From an uncultured Collinsella sp. (GTDB lineage: Bacteria > Actinomycetota > Coriobacteriia > Coriobacteriales > Coriobacteriaceae): DNA of 64,000 nt. A program made the position numbers and the translations under genes. The stretch lies in the NCBI GenBank assembly GCA_958405195.1, contig CATYDM010000004.1:1-64000 (forward strand), written 5' to 3'. A model generated the notes under the pieces. It made no database searches and was not told the origin of the DNA. It worked only from the letters and a program-made list of their open reading frames with translations. Each line of letters opens with the position of its first letter. The stretch's first letter is position 1. Below, piece after piece: positions 33,309 to 42,681 of this stretch.

Positions 33309-35255
33309 ATGAACGCTCCCGTTGCCAAGACCTGTCGGCAGCGACGCCTGTTTGCGCGATTTGCTTCCGTCTGCGCGCTCGTTGCGCTTGCGTTGTTGCT
33401 GCTGCCTGCCGCCGCGCACGCCGACGGCTACTCCATGACCCAAACCTACATCGGCGCCACGGTCGAGGCCGATGGCTCGCTGACCGTTGTCGAGGGACGC
33501 CAGTTCGATTTCGATGACGATATCAACGGCGTGTTTTGGGAGATCAATGCGGGCACCAACCAGCAGGGCGGCGCGGCGGGCGTCGACGTGCTGAGCGTCG
33601 AGGAAGAGGACACCGCGTTTAACAAAGTCGATAGCGCGAACAAGGGCGACTCTGGCGTCTACACGGTCGAGCAGACCGGTGACGGCGTAAAGATCAAGGT
33701 TTTCAGCCCCCACGAGAGCGGCGAAAGCGCGGTCTATTACGTGAGCTACACCATGACCGGTGCGGTCATGAACTGGGCCGATACCGCCGAGCTTTACTGG
33801 AAATTCGTCGGCGACGGCTGGTCGGCGGATTCCGATGACGTCGAGATGGAAGTTCACTTCGCAAATGCCGCTGCCGGGACGGCGGCCGTCAAGGGCGACA
33901 ACTTCCGCGCATGGGGCCACGGTCCGCTGACGGGCGACGTGTCGCTCGATGAGGACGAGCCCATGGTCACCTATACCATTCCCTGCGTGCATCAGGGCGA
34001 ATTCGCCGAGGCACGCATCGCCTTCCCCAGCGACTGGGTGCCGCAGCTTGCCGCCTCGGGCGAAGAGCGCATGTCAACGATCCTGAGCGAAGAGAAGGAA
34101 TGGGCCGACGAGGCCAACGCCCGCCGTGAGCACGCGCGTGCGGTTGCCAGCGCGATTGCCGTGGTGTGTGTTGTTGTGGCGGTTGCCTATACCGGTGTGA
34201 TCGTGATGCTCAAGCTGCGCAGGCCCAAGCCCAAGCCGCTCTTCCAGGACGAGTACTTCCGCGATGTGCCCTCGGCCGACCATCCCGCGGTGCTTGCAGC
34301 TCTTATGAGCTGGAACGACGTGCCCGATCAGGCATATATCGCCACACTGATGAAGCTGACCGACGACCGCGTGATCAAGCTGGAAGAAGCGACCGAGACC
34401 AAGAAGAAGGGTCTGCTCCGTCGCGAAAAAGAGGAGCAGACGTATCGCATCACAGTGACCGATGAGGCTTGGAAGGCTGCCAAGAAGGACGGCATCGATC
34501 GCGATGTGCTCAAGGTCTTCTTCGCCGGCGTTAAGCCCGATAAGGACGGAGTCCGTTCGCGCACGTTTAGCGAGCTGGAGGAGTACGCTAACGAGCGCAC
34601 CACATCTGTTGGCGACAAGCTCGAGGACTATCAGAGCACGGTTAAGGGCAAGCTGGAGGCGCGCGAGCTTATTGCTTCGGATGGCACTATCGCGATGGTG
34701 GCCGGCCTGGTTCTCGGCATCATCATTGTCTTTGGCATTCTGGGCTCTCTGTTCTATACCGACTTTGCGGATGCCAACGTCGGTGCCGCTATGATCTCGA
34801 TCCCCGTCACGATCGTGGGCTTTGTCCTGAGCTGCACCTTCCGCCGTTACACGCCGGAGGGCGCCGAGGTAGCGGCTCGCTGCAAGGCGCTTAAGCATTG
34901 GCTCGAGGACTTTACGCGCCTGAAGGAGGCCATCCCCAGCGATCTGATTCTGTGGAACAAGCTGCTGGTGATGGGCGTTGCCCTGGGCGTTTCGAAAGAA
35001 GTGCTGCGACAGCTGGCCGAGGCCGTGCCTGCGGACCTGCGCAACAGCGACGATTTCTACGACAACTACCCCTGCTACTGGTGGTATTACCATCACTACG
35101 GCAACGAGTCTCCGCTCGATTCGTTCAATGATGTGTATCACGAGACCATCCGCGAGCTGGCTTCGAGTTCCGATAGCTCGAGCGGCGGCAGCGGCGGCGG
35201 CTTTTCCGGTGGCGGCGGTGGCGGCGTCGGCGGAGGCGGCGGCGGAACGTTCTAG
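33309..35255 (+). CDS. DUF2207 domain membrane protein
   Basis: The 648-residue protein has a signal peptide (residues 1-38, ending in PAAAHA), an extracellular beta-rich DUF2207 domain (about 40-270), a membrane helix near 281-305, a cytoplasmic region with winged-helix-like stretches, two more helices near 465-520, and a C-terminal tail of about 25 residues that is almost all Gly and Ser. This order is typical of YciQ-like proteins of unknown function. AAAGGA precedes ATG 33309; the open frame 12 codons further upstream is less likely. It is followed by a strong terminator. Confidence 0.9.
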   Translation: MNAPVAKTCRQRRLFARFASVCALVALALLLLPAAAHADGYSMTQTYIGATVEADGSLTVVEGRQFDFDDDINGVFWEINAGTNQQGGAAGVDVLSVEEEDTAFNKVDSANKGDSGVYTVEQTGDGVKIKVFSPHESGESAVYYVSYTMTGAVMNWADTAELYWKFVGDGWSADSDDVEMEVHFANAAAGTAAVKGDNFRAWGHGPLTGDVSLDEDEPMVTYTIPCVHQGEFAEARIAFPSDWVPQLAASGEERMSTILSEEKEWADEANARREHARAVASAIAVVCVVVAVAYTGVIVMLKLRRPKPKPLFQDEYFRDVPSADHPAVLAALMSWNDVPDQAYIATLMKLTDDRVIKLEEATETKKKGLLRREKEEQTYRITVTDEAWKAAKKDGIDRDVLKVFFAGVKPDKDGVRSRTFSELEEYANERTTSVGDKLEDYQSTVKGKLEARELIASDGTIAMVAGLVLGIIIVFGILGSLFYTDFADANVGAAMISIPVTIVGFVLSCTFRRYTPEGAEVAARCKALKHWLEDFTRLKEAIPSDLILWNKLLVMGVALGVSKEVLRQLAEAVPADLRNSDDFYDNYPCYWWYYHHYGNESPLDSFNDVYHETIRELASSSDSSSGGSGGGFSGGGGGGVGGGGGGTF

Positions 35256-35267
35256 CGGTCGTAAATT

Positions 35268-35317
35268 ATGGGATGGGCTTTTCTCGACAGCCGTCGGGGG
35301 AAGCCCATCCCATTTTT
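35268..35317 (+). terminator. Rho-independent terminator
   Basis: ATGGGATGGGCTT (35268-35280) pairs perfectly with AAGCCCATCCCAT (35301-35313), around a 20-nt loop, and is followed by TTTT. It ends the DUF2207 transcript. Confidence 0.92.
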
Positions 35318-35336
35318 ATGCGCTACCTACGAAGGC

Positions 35337-35383
35337 TGTCCCCAACGACTAGTCACCGGGGACGTTCCTAAATGACTAGGTAT
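35337..35383. repeat. REP-like element, family C, copy 2
   Basis: The sequence has TGTCCCCAACGACTAGTCA followed by CCGGGGACGTTCCTAAATGACTAGG. CCCC and GGGG arms can pair, and the second half resembles the arm of the 59457-59510 element (GGGGACGTACTTAAATGA). It lies between the terminator and the convergent acetyltransferase gene. Confidence 0.6.
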
Positions 35384-35394
35384 GGCTGCTGGGC

Positions 35395-36036
35395 CTAGGC
35401 TGTTAGGTCGAGTTCGTAGAGGAAGCTTTCGCGCGGCATGTCGTGACGGCGCTCTTCGCGGTTGGCGCGGTGCGTGGCCGTGCGCTTAAAGCCGTGCAGC
35501 TCGTAGAACTTCCACGAGCAGTTGGAGTCGGTGTACAGGTGCGCCCTCGTCGCTCCAAGCGAGGACAGGTGCGAGACCGCGGCATCGAGCAGAACCGTGC
35601 CAACGCCCAGGCCATGGACATCGCGATCCACGGCAAGCAGCGTGACCTCGTTGTCGTGCGGCAACGGGCTGCTCTCGAGCAGGCGGTTGTTGGTCCGGAT
35701 GGTTGCGCGCACAAACGAGAGGTACTCGGCGCAGGCATCGGGCTCCAGCTCACGCATCTGCGATAGCAGCGCGCGTTCGGTATCCATCCAATGTTCCTTA
35801 ACGGTGGCGCCGGAGCTCTGTCCTGCGCGTGCAAGCGCAATGCCGCGTGCCTGGCCGTCGATTACGGCAACCTGCGAAAACGTCGACGACGAAAGGCAAT
35901 AGGCGAGGTCGCACGCGGCCTCAAGGCGGTTGTACTCATCGTTATCCGAATTGTTATGCCAAAGCTGCTGCAGAATCAGCGCGATGGCGTCGAAGTCTTC
36001 GGTATCAAACGGTCGGTAGAGAACCCGCGAGACCAT
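35395..36036 (-). CDS. GNAT family N-acetyltransferase
   Basis: The 213-residue protein has the acetyl-CoA binding motif A, VDRDVHGLGVGTVLLDAA (about residues 135-152), and the following LGATRAHLYTDSNCSWKFYELHGFKR, typical of the GNAT fold. The N-terminal half is longer than in the smallest members. The acetyl acceptor is unknown; it could be a small molecule or protein N terminus. AAAGAGG stands ahead of the ATG at 36036. It is a single-gene unit on the minus strand. Confidence 0.88.
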   Translation of the reverse strand: MVSRVLYRPFDTEDFDAIALILQQLWHNNSDNDEYNRLEAACDLAYCLSSSTFSQVAVIDGQARGIALARAGQSSGATVKEHWMDTERALLSQMRELEPDACAEYLSFVRATIRTNNRLLESSPLPHDNEVTLLAVDRDVHGLGVGTVLLDAAVSHLSSLGATRAHLYTDSNCSWKFYELHGFKRTATHRANREERRHDMPRESFLYELDLTA

Positions 36037-36313
36037 GGTGCCTCTTTCTTTTGCGGATGCATATCGAGCACAGTTCTACCACGCCATTGGCATCTAATTA
36101 TGGTGCCCCTGTGTTCCATGAACTCACCGTGCCCGGTGCCATGCCCATCCCCTCCGCTCGCAAACTTTTTCTGCACATGCGCCCGTTGCGGGGTGCATCG
36201 ATGCGCTCGATGCGCTACATTAAATCAGTATTTTCAATGCCGCTGCGCGAGCGCTGCAGATCGACGTATCACCGACTCACAGAGCACGGCGGCGTACCAG
36301 ACAGGAGGACTGC

Positions 36314-37921
36314 ATGGGATCTGATGTGAAGATCGCACGCGCGTTGATCTCGGTTACCGATAAGACGGGCGTCGTCGATTTCGCACGGACGCTGGTTGAC
36401 GACTTTGGCGTCGAGATCATCTCTACGGGCGGCACGGCTCGTGCCATCGAGGACGCGGGCATTCCCGTAACCCCCATCGAGGAGTTCACGGGCTATCCCG
36501 AGATGATGGACGGCCGCGTTAAGACCCTGCACCCCAAGGTTCATGGCGCGCTGCTGGCCCGCCGCGATTCCGAGCAGCACATGCAGGAGGCGGCTCAGCA
36601 CGGCATTAAGCTGATCGACCTGGTCGTCGTCAACCTGTACGAGTTCGAGAAGACCGTTGCCAACCCCGAGGTCACCTTCGCGGACGCTATCGAGCACATC
36701 GACATCGGTGGCCCCTCCATGCTGCGCTCTGCTGCCAAGAACGCCGCGAGCGTTACCGTCATCTCCGACCCGGCCGACTATGATGCCGTCCTGGCCGAGA
36801 TGCACGAGACCGGTGGCTGCACCACGCTTTCCACCCGTCGTCGCCTGCAGGTGAAGGTCTACCAGACCACCGCCGCCTACGACACGGCTATCTCCCGTTG
36901 GCTTGCCGCCCAGGCAAGCGACGTGGCGGACACCTCTGCCAAGCTCGAGATTTCGCTGGAGAAGGTCGACGACCTGCGCTATGGCGAGAACCCGCAGCAG
37001 AAGGCCACGGTCTATCGCTTTGCCGAGGGCTGCGAGAACACCGCGAGCTCGCAGTTCCCGCTCGTGGGCTCCGAGCAGATCCAGGGCAAGCCGCTCAGCT
37101 ACAACAACTATCTGGATGCCGACGCCGCTTGGAACCTGGTCCGCGAGTTCGACGAGCCGGCCTGCGTGATCCTCAAGCATCAGAACCCCTGCGGTTCCGC
37201 CGTTGCCGAGGACATCACGGCCGCCTACGACCGCGCTTTCGCCTGCGATCCCAAGAGCGCCTTCGGCGGCATCATCGCCTGCAACCGCGAGGTTCCCTTT
37301 GAGCTGGTTGAGCACTTCGCCGACCAGAACAAGCAGTTCGTCGAGGTCATCATCGCCCCGAGCTACACCGATGAGGCGCTCGAGCGCATGGCCAAGCGCC
37401 CCAACCTGCGCGTGCTGGCTACCGGCGGCGTGGACCACGGCGCCCAGGTGGAGCTGCGCTCCGTCGACGGCGGCATGCTGGTGCAGGAGGTCGACCACGT
37501 GACCGAGGATCCCGCGACCTTTACGTTCCCCACCGACCGCAAGCCCACCGACGCCGAGATGGCCGAGCTCGAGTTTGCCTGGAAGGTCTGCAAGGGCGTT
37601 AAGTCCAACGCCATCCTGATTTCCAAGGACAAGGCCGGCATTGGCATGGGCCCGGGTCAGCCTAACCGCGTTGACTCTGCGCTGCTTGCCTGCGAGCGCG
37701 CCGAGGACTTCTGCGAGCGCGAGGGCGTGGAGAAGGGCGGCTTTGCCTGTGCAAGCGACGCGTTCTTCCCGTTCCGCGACAACGTCGACGTGCTTGCTGC
37801 ACACGGCGTGACCTGCATCATCCAGCCCGGCGGCTCCAAGCGCGATGACGAGAGCATTCAGGCCTGCAACGAGCACAATATTGCTATGGTGTTTACGGGC
37901 GCCCGCCACTTTAGGCACTAA
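36314..37921 (+). CDS. purH: Bifunctional AICAR transformylase/IMP cyclohydrolase
   Basis: The 535-residue enzyme performs the last two steps of IMP synthesis. Residues 1 to about 190 form the IMP cyclohydrolase (MGS-like) domain with [19 protein letters not shown] and [12 protein letters not shown]. The rest is the AICAR transformylase with [30 protein letters not shown], and [12 protein letters not shown] near the C terminus. AGGAGG precedes ATG 36314. It is a single gene here; AICAR released by HisF can feed into it. The 277-bp upstream gap holds the promoter region but no gene. Confidence 0.97.
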   Translation: MGSDVKIARALISVTDKTGVVDFARTLVDDFGVEIISTGGTARAIEDAGIPVTPIEEFTGYPEMMDGRVKTLHPKVHGALLARRDSEQHMQEAAQHGIKLIDLVVVNLYEFEKTVANPEVTFADAIEHIDIGGPSMLRSAAKNAASVTVISDPADYDAVLAEMHETGGCTTLSTRRRLQVKVYQTTAAYDTAISRWLAAQASDVADTSAKLEISLEKVDDLRYGENPQQKATVYRFAEGCENTASSQFPLVGSEQIQGKPLSYNNYLDADAAWNLVREFDEPACVILKHQNPCGSAVAEDITAAYDRAFACDPKSAFGGIIACNREVPFELVEHFADQNKQFVEVIIAPSYTDEALERMAKRPNLRVLATGGVDHGAQVELRSVDGGMLVQEVDHVTEDPATFTFPTDRKPTDAEMAELEFAWKVCKGVKSNAILISKDKAGIGMGPGQPNRVDSALLACERAEDFCEREGVEKGGFACASDAFFPFRDNVDVLAAHGVTCIIQPGGSKRDDESIQACNEHNIAMVFTGARHFRH

Positions 37922-37932
37922 GTAGGGAAGCG

Positions 37933-38050
37933 GCGCTGCGGCTTGCCCAGCCACCGCACCTTGCCGTTCATTCGTCGCTCGCGTACCCAAGTACGCGTCG
38001 CTCCTCTTTCACGGCAATCTGCGGCACCTGGGCAACCCTCGCCGACCTGT
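37933..38050. repeat. Palindromic intergenic element, family B, copy 2
   Basis: The ends match the 13629-13749 element exactly (GCGCTGCGGCTTGCCCAG and AACCCTCGCCGACCTGT), but the middle differs. Nested pairings are visible: GCTTGCCCAG with CTGGGCAACC, CTTGCCGT with ACGGCAA, and a central GCGTACCCAAGTACGC. It follows purH directly and would form a long branched hairpin in its mRNA. Confidence 0.8.
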
Positions 38051-38120
38051 TAGGTTGACTGGGGAGGACGGGATGTTATCTCGTCCCTTGAACTGGCCTC
38101 GCTTCTAAAATAATCTCCGC

Positions 38121-38156
38121 AAAAGACGGCTGCTCCGTTTGGAGGGCCGTCTTTTT
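38121..38156 (+). terminator. Rho-independent terminator
   Basis: AAAGACGGC pairs with GCCGTCTTT, followed by a short T-run (38152-38156). It most likely ends the purH transcript upstream of the next gene. Confidence 0.85.
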
Positions 38157-38196
38157 GGTATAAGAGGACGGAATGACTAACACGAAAGGTACAACC

Positions 38197-38907
38197 ATGC
38201 CCCAGATTGATGATGCCGAGCTGTTTGGCAATGCCGAGGATCAGCGTGCGTACGAGGAATTTTGCGCCAATCAGGAGGCGGTCGAGAAGTTCACGCTCGA
38301 CAAGCCCGCGCTTGTCTGTCGTTGGCGCATGTCCAACAAAAAGGTGCCCATGCTCAACCGCCACATTCGTGCGCTGTCCGAGCGCCTGGTGCAGGGCGAG
38401 CCGCTTACCCATAACATGCTCAGCTGGGCCAAACAGCACGTTGAGTGGTCGCTTGCCGAGGGCGATTACACCGCACGCGACGGCGTGCTCATGCTGGTGA
38501 TCGACGTCAACGGCAACGCCGCCATGACGGTGGGGGAGTACGAGCCGCTCGCCGATACGTCGGCCAAGGCGCTGCGTGCCCGTTCCGCCGAGGCCCGCTC
38601 CGAGGCCGACGAGACCGGCGTGGCGCCCGAGTTGCTCGCCGCCGTCAACAACGGCGAACTCGCCTTTGTGGCGCCGGCGGACGAGTGCCTGTGCGGCACG
38701 GCGACGCTCATCGAGCAGCTGGCCCAGACCAAGGGCATCCCGGTCACGCGCGTAGATATTCCCGCGCAGCTTAAGGGCGCGCTGTTCCTGGTGAGCGACG
38801 AGCACGGCGTGGTCCCCGCAACCGAGACGGACGCCGCCGAGGCCGACGCCGCCACGGTCGCCTTCTTCGCCGATGGCTACGAAAAGCTCCGCGCCCGCCG
38901 TTCCTAA
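38197..38907 (+). CDS. Protein of unknown function
   Basis: The 236-residue soluble protein was not recognised. It has an acidic N terminus, a helical region (PMLNRHIRALSERLVQGEPL), a strand-rich middle (DGVLMLVIDVNGNAAMTVGEYEPL) that begins after a WSLAEG segment, and a C-terminal block with ECLCGTATLIEQLAQTKGIPVTRV. The two-lobe look is loosely like class IV aminotransferases, but the PLP lysine motif is not visible, so no function is given. ATG 38197 has AAAGG 7 nt upstream; ATG 38173 is a possible longer start. It is convergent with the PucR gene. Confidence 0.75.
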   Translation: MPQIDDAELFGNAEDQRAYEEFCANQEAVEKFTLDKPALVCRWRMSNKKVPMLNRHIRALSERLVQGEPLTHNMLSWAKQHVEWSLAEGDYTARDGVLMLVIDVNGNAAMTVGEYEPLADTSAKALRARSAEARSEADETGVAPELLAAVNNGELAFVAPADECLCGTATLIEQLAQTKGIPVTRVDIPAQLKGALFLVSDEHGVVPATETDAAEADAATVAFFADGYEKLRARRS

Positions 38908-38925
38908 CCTCAAGGTGGGGTGGGC

Positions 38926-40107
38926 TTACTGAAGCGAGCGAGCGCGTTCGATGGCGTAGGCGAGCGACAGCTGCTCCATCTCCGGGGCGCATTTGTAGCT
39001 CAGTCCGGTGAGAGCCGTCACCTTATCGAGGCGATATCGAATCGTGTTCGGGTGCTGGCTAGTCTGCTTGGCGGTTCGCTCGATACGTCGGTCGTTCTCG
39101 ATGAATGCGGCGAGCGTTGATTCCAGTTCGCTGCCATGCTCACTGTCGTGCTCGCGTATCGGCGAGAGAATCGCCTCCGAGAACGATCGCATCTCCGGGG
39201 TTTCCGCAAAAGGCATCACGGTTCTCAGGATGCCGAGCTGCGCATAGCGGACGGGGCCCTCGGCTCGTTGACAAGATAGGCGCTGCGCGTAAATCGCCTG
39301 CGAGATCGCCTGCGCCACTGCCTCGTCTCCAAACAGAATATCGCTGATGCCAAGCCCTTCCGCTCCGCCATCGATGCCGCTAGCCTCGATGAGCTCCGTG
39401 AGCGCCTGCACGATTCGCTCCACATCGAGCGTCTGCTCCGAGTCGCTTGTCGCTACGAATAACAGACCTCCGTCATAGGGTGCCAGCATGTTGTGGCATC
39501 CGGCGAGGGTCGATTTTGCACAGAGACGTTCGATTTGCAAAAACGTACGCGGGTCGAGGGGCTCTGCAAACGATGTGAACAGGGCGACCGCTTCGTCCAG
39601 AAATGACGGGTTGAGGCCTCGGATGCGTCGGCAGATGGACTCGGGCGATACGTCTGTCCTCAGGGCATCGATCTCGCGCTGTGCGAAGTCGATGGACGCG
39701 AGCTGCTCGATATGCCGTTTGACCTCATAGATGACGCTGTCAAAGAACAGTGAGTCGTCGGTCGTGAGAAAGACCGGGTAGTGCCGCGCGTTGGCGTAGC
39801 GGATGGCTTGGTCGGGAATCGGGATGTGCAGGACGTTTTTGATGATGAGACCGCTCGTTCCCTTGGCGACGAGGTATTTCACGGCTTCAGTGATGAGGTA
39901 CGGGTCGTCCTTCGCATAGAGGAAGGTGCTGAGGACGATCTCGTCTGAGCTGAAGTTGACGCGCTGGTACTTGTTCTTGAGGCCGGGCATGAGTTCATAA
40001 TCGAGGATCCCAACGCCGGAGACGGCACGCGAGATGCCATCGCTGCCGGCGATTAGACGGACCGACCCCTCATATTCCCGTGAGAAGTCCGAGACGGTGT
40101 ACAGCAT
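38926..40107 (-). CDS. PucR-family transcriptional regulator
   Basis: The 393-residue protein has an N-terminal PucR-like ligand domain (about 1-115, with GVGILDYELMPG and ATKGTSGLIIK-like KGTSGLIIKNVLHIPIP), a middle domain, and a C-terminal PucR helix-turn-helix with RIERTAKQTSQHPNTIRYRLDKVTALTG. This class usually activates genes of purine or amino acid catabolism on ligand binding. It is divergent from the cyclodeaminase/aminotransferase pair, its likely target. The start 40107 has AGGG 6 nt upstream; 40113 is also possible. Confidence 0.88.
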   Translation of the reverse strand: MLYTVSDFSREYEGSVRLIAGSDGISRAVSGVGILDYELMPGLKNKYQRVNFSSDEIVLSTFLYAKDDPYLITEAVKYLVAKGTSGLIIKNVLHIPIPDQAIRYANARHYPVFLTTDDSLFFDSVIYEVKRHIEQLASIDFAQREIDALRTDVSPESICRRIRGLNPSFLDEAVALFTSFAEPLDPRTFLQIERLCAKSTLAGCHNMLAPYDGGLLFVATSDSEQTLDVERIVQALTELIEASGIDGGAEGLGISDILFGDEAVAQAISQAIYAQRLSCQRAEGPVRYAQLGILRTVMPFAETPEMRSFSEAILSPIREHDSEHGSELESTLAAFIENDRRIERTAKQTSQHPNTIRYRLDKVTALTGLSYKCAPEMEQLSLAYAIERARSLQ

Positions 40108-40324
40108 CAACATCACCCTGTAAATCACTACAATAAATACCGGCATAAAAAGGATAATCGCACATCCGTATGCCGTTGATGCGAGAAATAGTTCAAATAT
40201 ATGCTGATGGAACGAAAAATCAGATTGAGAATCGTTGTAGATTCCAACAAGAAATGATCCTTGGCGGCATCGTTACTAAACCGTACAGTGAAGCAACGTA
40301 AAGCTTTCGCTGAAAGGAGCGATG

Positions 40325-41356
40325 ATGGGGCAGATGGTGGTGCTTTCGGCCGAGGAAGTTTCCAAGGTGCTGACGATCGAGGATGCAATCGCTGCCGTGG
40401 AGGAGACATATCGCCAGAAGGCAACGGGCAAGGGTGTTGCGTGGCCGATGGTATATGAGCAGTTCGAACCCGGCGTGGCCGATATGGATATCCGCTCGGG
40501 CGAGTTGGCGGGAAGCGGCCTCTTCGGCCTGAAGCTCACTGCTTGGTTCTCTCAGAATCCCAAAAAGGGGCTCCCCGAGATCTTTGGCACTACGCTGCTG
40601 TGCGACAACGCGACGGGCGAGCCGTTGGCGCTGCTCAATGCCTCCGCCGTCACTGGACTTCGCACCGGTGCTGCCGCTGCGCTCGGCGCCAAGTGGCTGG
40701 CTCGGGCGGATGCGTCCAAACTGCTTGTTGCGGGTGCCGGCCACATGAGCACCTATATGGTGGCGGGCGTGCTCGCCGCCTGTCCCAAAGTGAGCGAGGT
40801 CAAGGTGTGGGAGCCGGTTTCCGATGCCGCGCCCGAGGCTCGCGTCGAGCGCATGCGAGACGAGCTCGCCCATATCTTGGGCGCTTGCGAGCATGCTCGC
40901 GAGGCATCCACCTATTCCATCGAGGCGACGGCCGACGGCCAAGGCGCCGCGGCAGAGGCCGACATCATCGTGACGATCACGCCTGCGACCAAGCCCATCA
41001 TCCCCGATGCATGGGTGCGCCCCGGTGCGCATATCTCCTGCGTCGGTGCCGACATGCCCGGCAAGCAGGAGCTCGCCTCGGCGCTTGTCGCCCGTGCCGC
41101 TGTTTACGTCGACGACCGCGAGCAATCGGTCGCGTCCGGCGAGCTGGAGATTCCGGTTGCCGAGGGTGCCATCACACCCGAGGACATCAAAGCGGAGCTC
41201 GGCGAAGTCATCGCCGGCACGGCTACGGGGCGTTCGGATGACGAGCAGGTGACGGTGTTCGATACGTCGGGCATCGCCGTTCAAGACCTTTCGGCATCGA
41301 AAATTGCCTACGACCGCGCCGTCGAGGCGGGGCTGGGCACCGTGGTGGAACTGTAA
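40325..41356 (+). CDS. Ornithine cyclodeaminase/mu-crystallin family enzyme
   Basis: The 343-residue protein has the family's N-terminal VLTIEDAIAAVEETYRQKATG, a Rossmann NAD-binding segment LLVAGAGHMSTYMV and EADIIVTITPATKPI. The family includes ornithine cyclodeaminase, alanine dehydrogenase and ketimine reductases; the exact reaction here is not clear. ATG 40325 is 5 nt from AAAGGAG; ATG 40322 is the alternative. It lies 24 bp before the aminotransferase and probably shares its operon, under the divergent PucR protein. Confidence 0.88.
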   Translation: MGQMVVLSAEEVSKVLTIEDAIAAVEETYRQKATGKGVAWPMVYEQFEPGVADMDIRSGELAGSGLFGLKLTAWFSQNPKKGLPEIFGTTLLCDNATGEPLALLNASAVTGLRTGAAAALGAKWLARADASKLLVAGAGHMSTYMVAGVLAACPKVSEVKVWEPVSDAAPEARVERMRDELAHILGACEHAREASTYSIEATADGQGAAAEADIIVTITPATKPIIPDAWVRPGAHISCVGADMPGKQELASALVARAAVYVDDREQSVASGELEIPVAEGAITPEDIKAELGEVIAGTATGRSDDEQVTVFDTSGIAVQDLSASKIAYDRAVEAGLGTVVEL

Positions 41357-41380
41357 GAAAGTCAAGGAAAGGAAACGACA

Positions 41381-42511
41381 ATGCAGATCAAGGATTTCGC
41401 CGTCGAGCAGTGGATGAACGAGTGGGAGACCAAGTGCACCCACAACGTTGCGGAGACGTGCGTCTACTCCCTCACGCTCGACCAGCTGTTCGAGCTTACG
41501 AACACCGACAAGAAGGCGTGGCTCGATAGCCTGTGCTCGCGCCGATTCACCTACGGAGACATCGAGGGGCAGCCCGGCTTCCTCGAGGGGGTCGCGCGTC
41601 TCTATAAGACGGTCGAGCCCGAGCATATCGTGCCCACGCACGGCGCGACCGGCGCCAACTCCCTGGTTATTTCCACGCTCGTCGAACCGGGCGATCATGT
41701 AGTCTCCGTCAAGCCCACCTACCAGCAGCTTTATTCGATTCCCGAGATGTGCGGTGCGAAGGTCGATATCCTTCAGCTCGATCGCAAGAACGGTTACCAC
41801 GTCGACGTCGACGCACTCGATGCCTTGGTGACCGACGATACCAAGCTCATCTGCATCAATAACCCGGACAACCCCACGGGCGCCCTGCTCGACGCCGATA
41901 CGCTCAAGGCGATTGTCGAGGTCGCACGCAAACACGACGCGTGGCTGCTCTGCGACGAGGTCTACCGTCTGCTTACTCAGACGGATGAGTACGCCGAGTC
42001 CGTGGTCGACCTGTACGACAAGGCCGTCGCCACCGCATCCATGTCCAAGGTCTGGTCGTTCGCCGGCCTGCGTCTGGGCTGGGCGGTCACCAAGAGCCCG
42101 GAGCTCCGTCGCGCGCTGCTCTCGCATCGCGACTACAACCTGATTTCCGCCGGCATATTCAGCGAGTCGGTGGCGGAGCTGATTCTGGGCAACGCTTCCG
42201 TGATCCTTGAGCGCAGCCGTCGCATCGTCCGTCAGAACCTTGCTGTTCTGGAGAAGTGGGTCGAGAGCGAGCCGCACCTGTCGTTCGTCAAGCCCGAGGC
42301 GGGTAGCACCGCGCTCGTGTATTACGACTACGACATTGACTCCAGGACGTTCTGCACCGACATGATTAAGAAGTCCGGCGCACTCGTCACCCCGGGCGAT
42401 TGCTTCGAGGAGCCCAAGAGCATGCGCATTGGCTATGCATACTCCGATAATACCGACGACCTGCAGAAGGGCCTGGATGCTATCTCCGCGTACATGCGTA
42501 CGCTCGAGTAG
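41381..42511 (+). CDS. Class I/II PLP-dependent aminotransferase
   Basis: The 376-residue enzyme has FTYGDIEGQPGF, THGATGANSLV, INNPDNPTGALLD, LCDEVYRLL and the PLP lysine in ASMSKVWSFAGLRLGW, in the order of fold-type I aminotransferases. It resembles proteins annotated as capreomycidine-synthase-like or aspartate/aromatic aminotransferases. Its close pairing with the cyclodeaminase-family gene suggests that an amino acid is transaminated and an imine or keto product then reduced or cyclised. AAAGGAAA precedes ATG 41381. A terminator follows. Confidence 0.9.
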   Translation: MQIKDFAVEQWMNEWETKCTHNVAETCVYSLTLDQLFELTNTDKKAWLDSLCSRRFTYGDIEGQPGFLEGVARLYKTVEPEHIVPTHGATGANSLVISTLVEPGDHVVSVKPTYQQLYSIPEMCGAKVDILQLDRKNGYHVDVDALDALVTDDTKLICINNPDNPTGALLDADTLKAIVEVARKHDAWLLCDEVYRLLTQTDEYAESVVDLYDKAVATASMSKVWSFAGLRLGWAVTKSPELRRALLSHRDYNLISAGIFSESVAELILGNASVILERSRRIVRQNLAVLEKWVESEPHLSFVKPEAGSTALVYYDYDIDSRTFCTDMIKKSGALVTPGDCFEEPKSMRIGYAYSDNTDDLQKGLDAISAYMRTLE

Positions 42512-42531
42512 AGGCTCGAGGTCGAAGCGAT

Positions 42532-42567
42532 GGGGCCGATCGGTTTAGGACCGGTCGGCCCCTATTT
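42532..42567 (+). terminator. Rho-independent terminator
   Basis: GGGGCCGATCGGT (42532-42544) pairs with ACCGGTCGGCCCC (42550-42562), allowing one G-T pair, and is followed by TATTTT. It ends the cyclodeaminase/aminotransferase operon. Confidence 0.88.
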
Positions 42568-42681
42568 TCTCTCAAGGCTACCGAACACTATTGTCACATT
42601 AGATGCCCACGGGGTCGCATCGCTGCGACGCCGTGGGCATAATGGTGTGGAAAGTGCAAGTTACGAGAAACGGGAGGACAC

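Noticed and set aside
40220..42277. Minus-strand open frame of 685 codons opposite the cyclodeaminase and aminotransferase genes
   Set aside because: No recognisable motif, no ribosome site, and fully explained as an antisense shadow.
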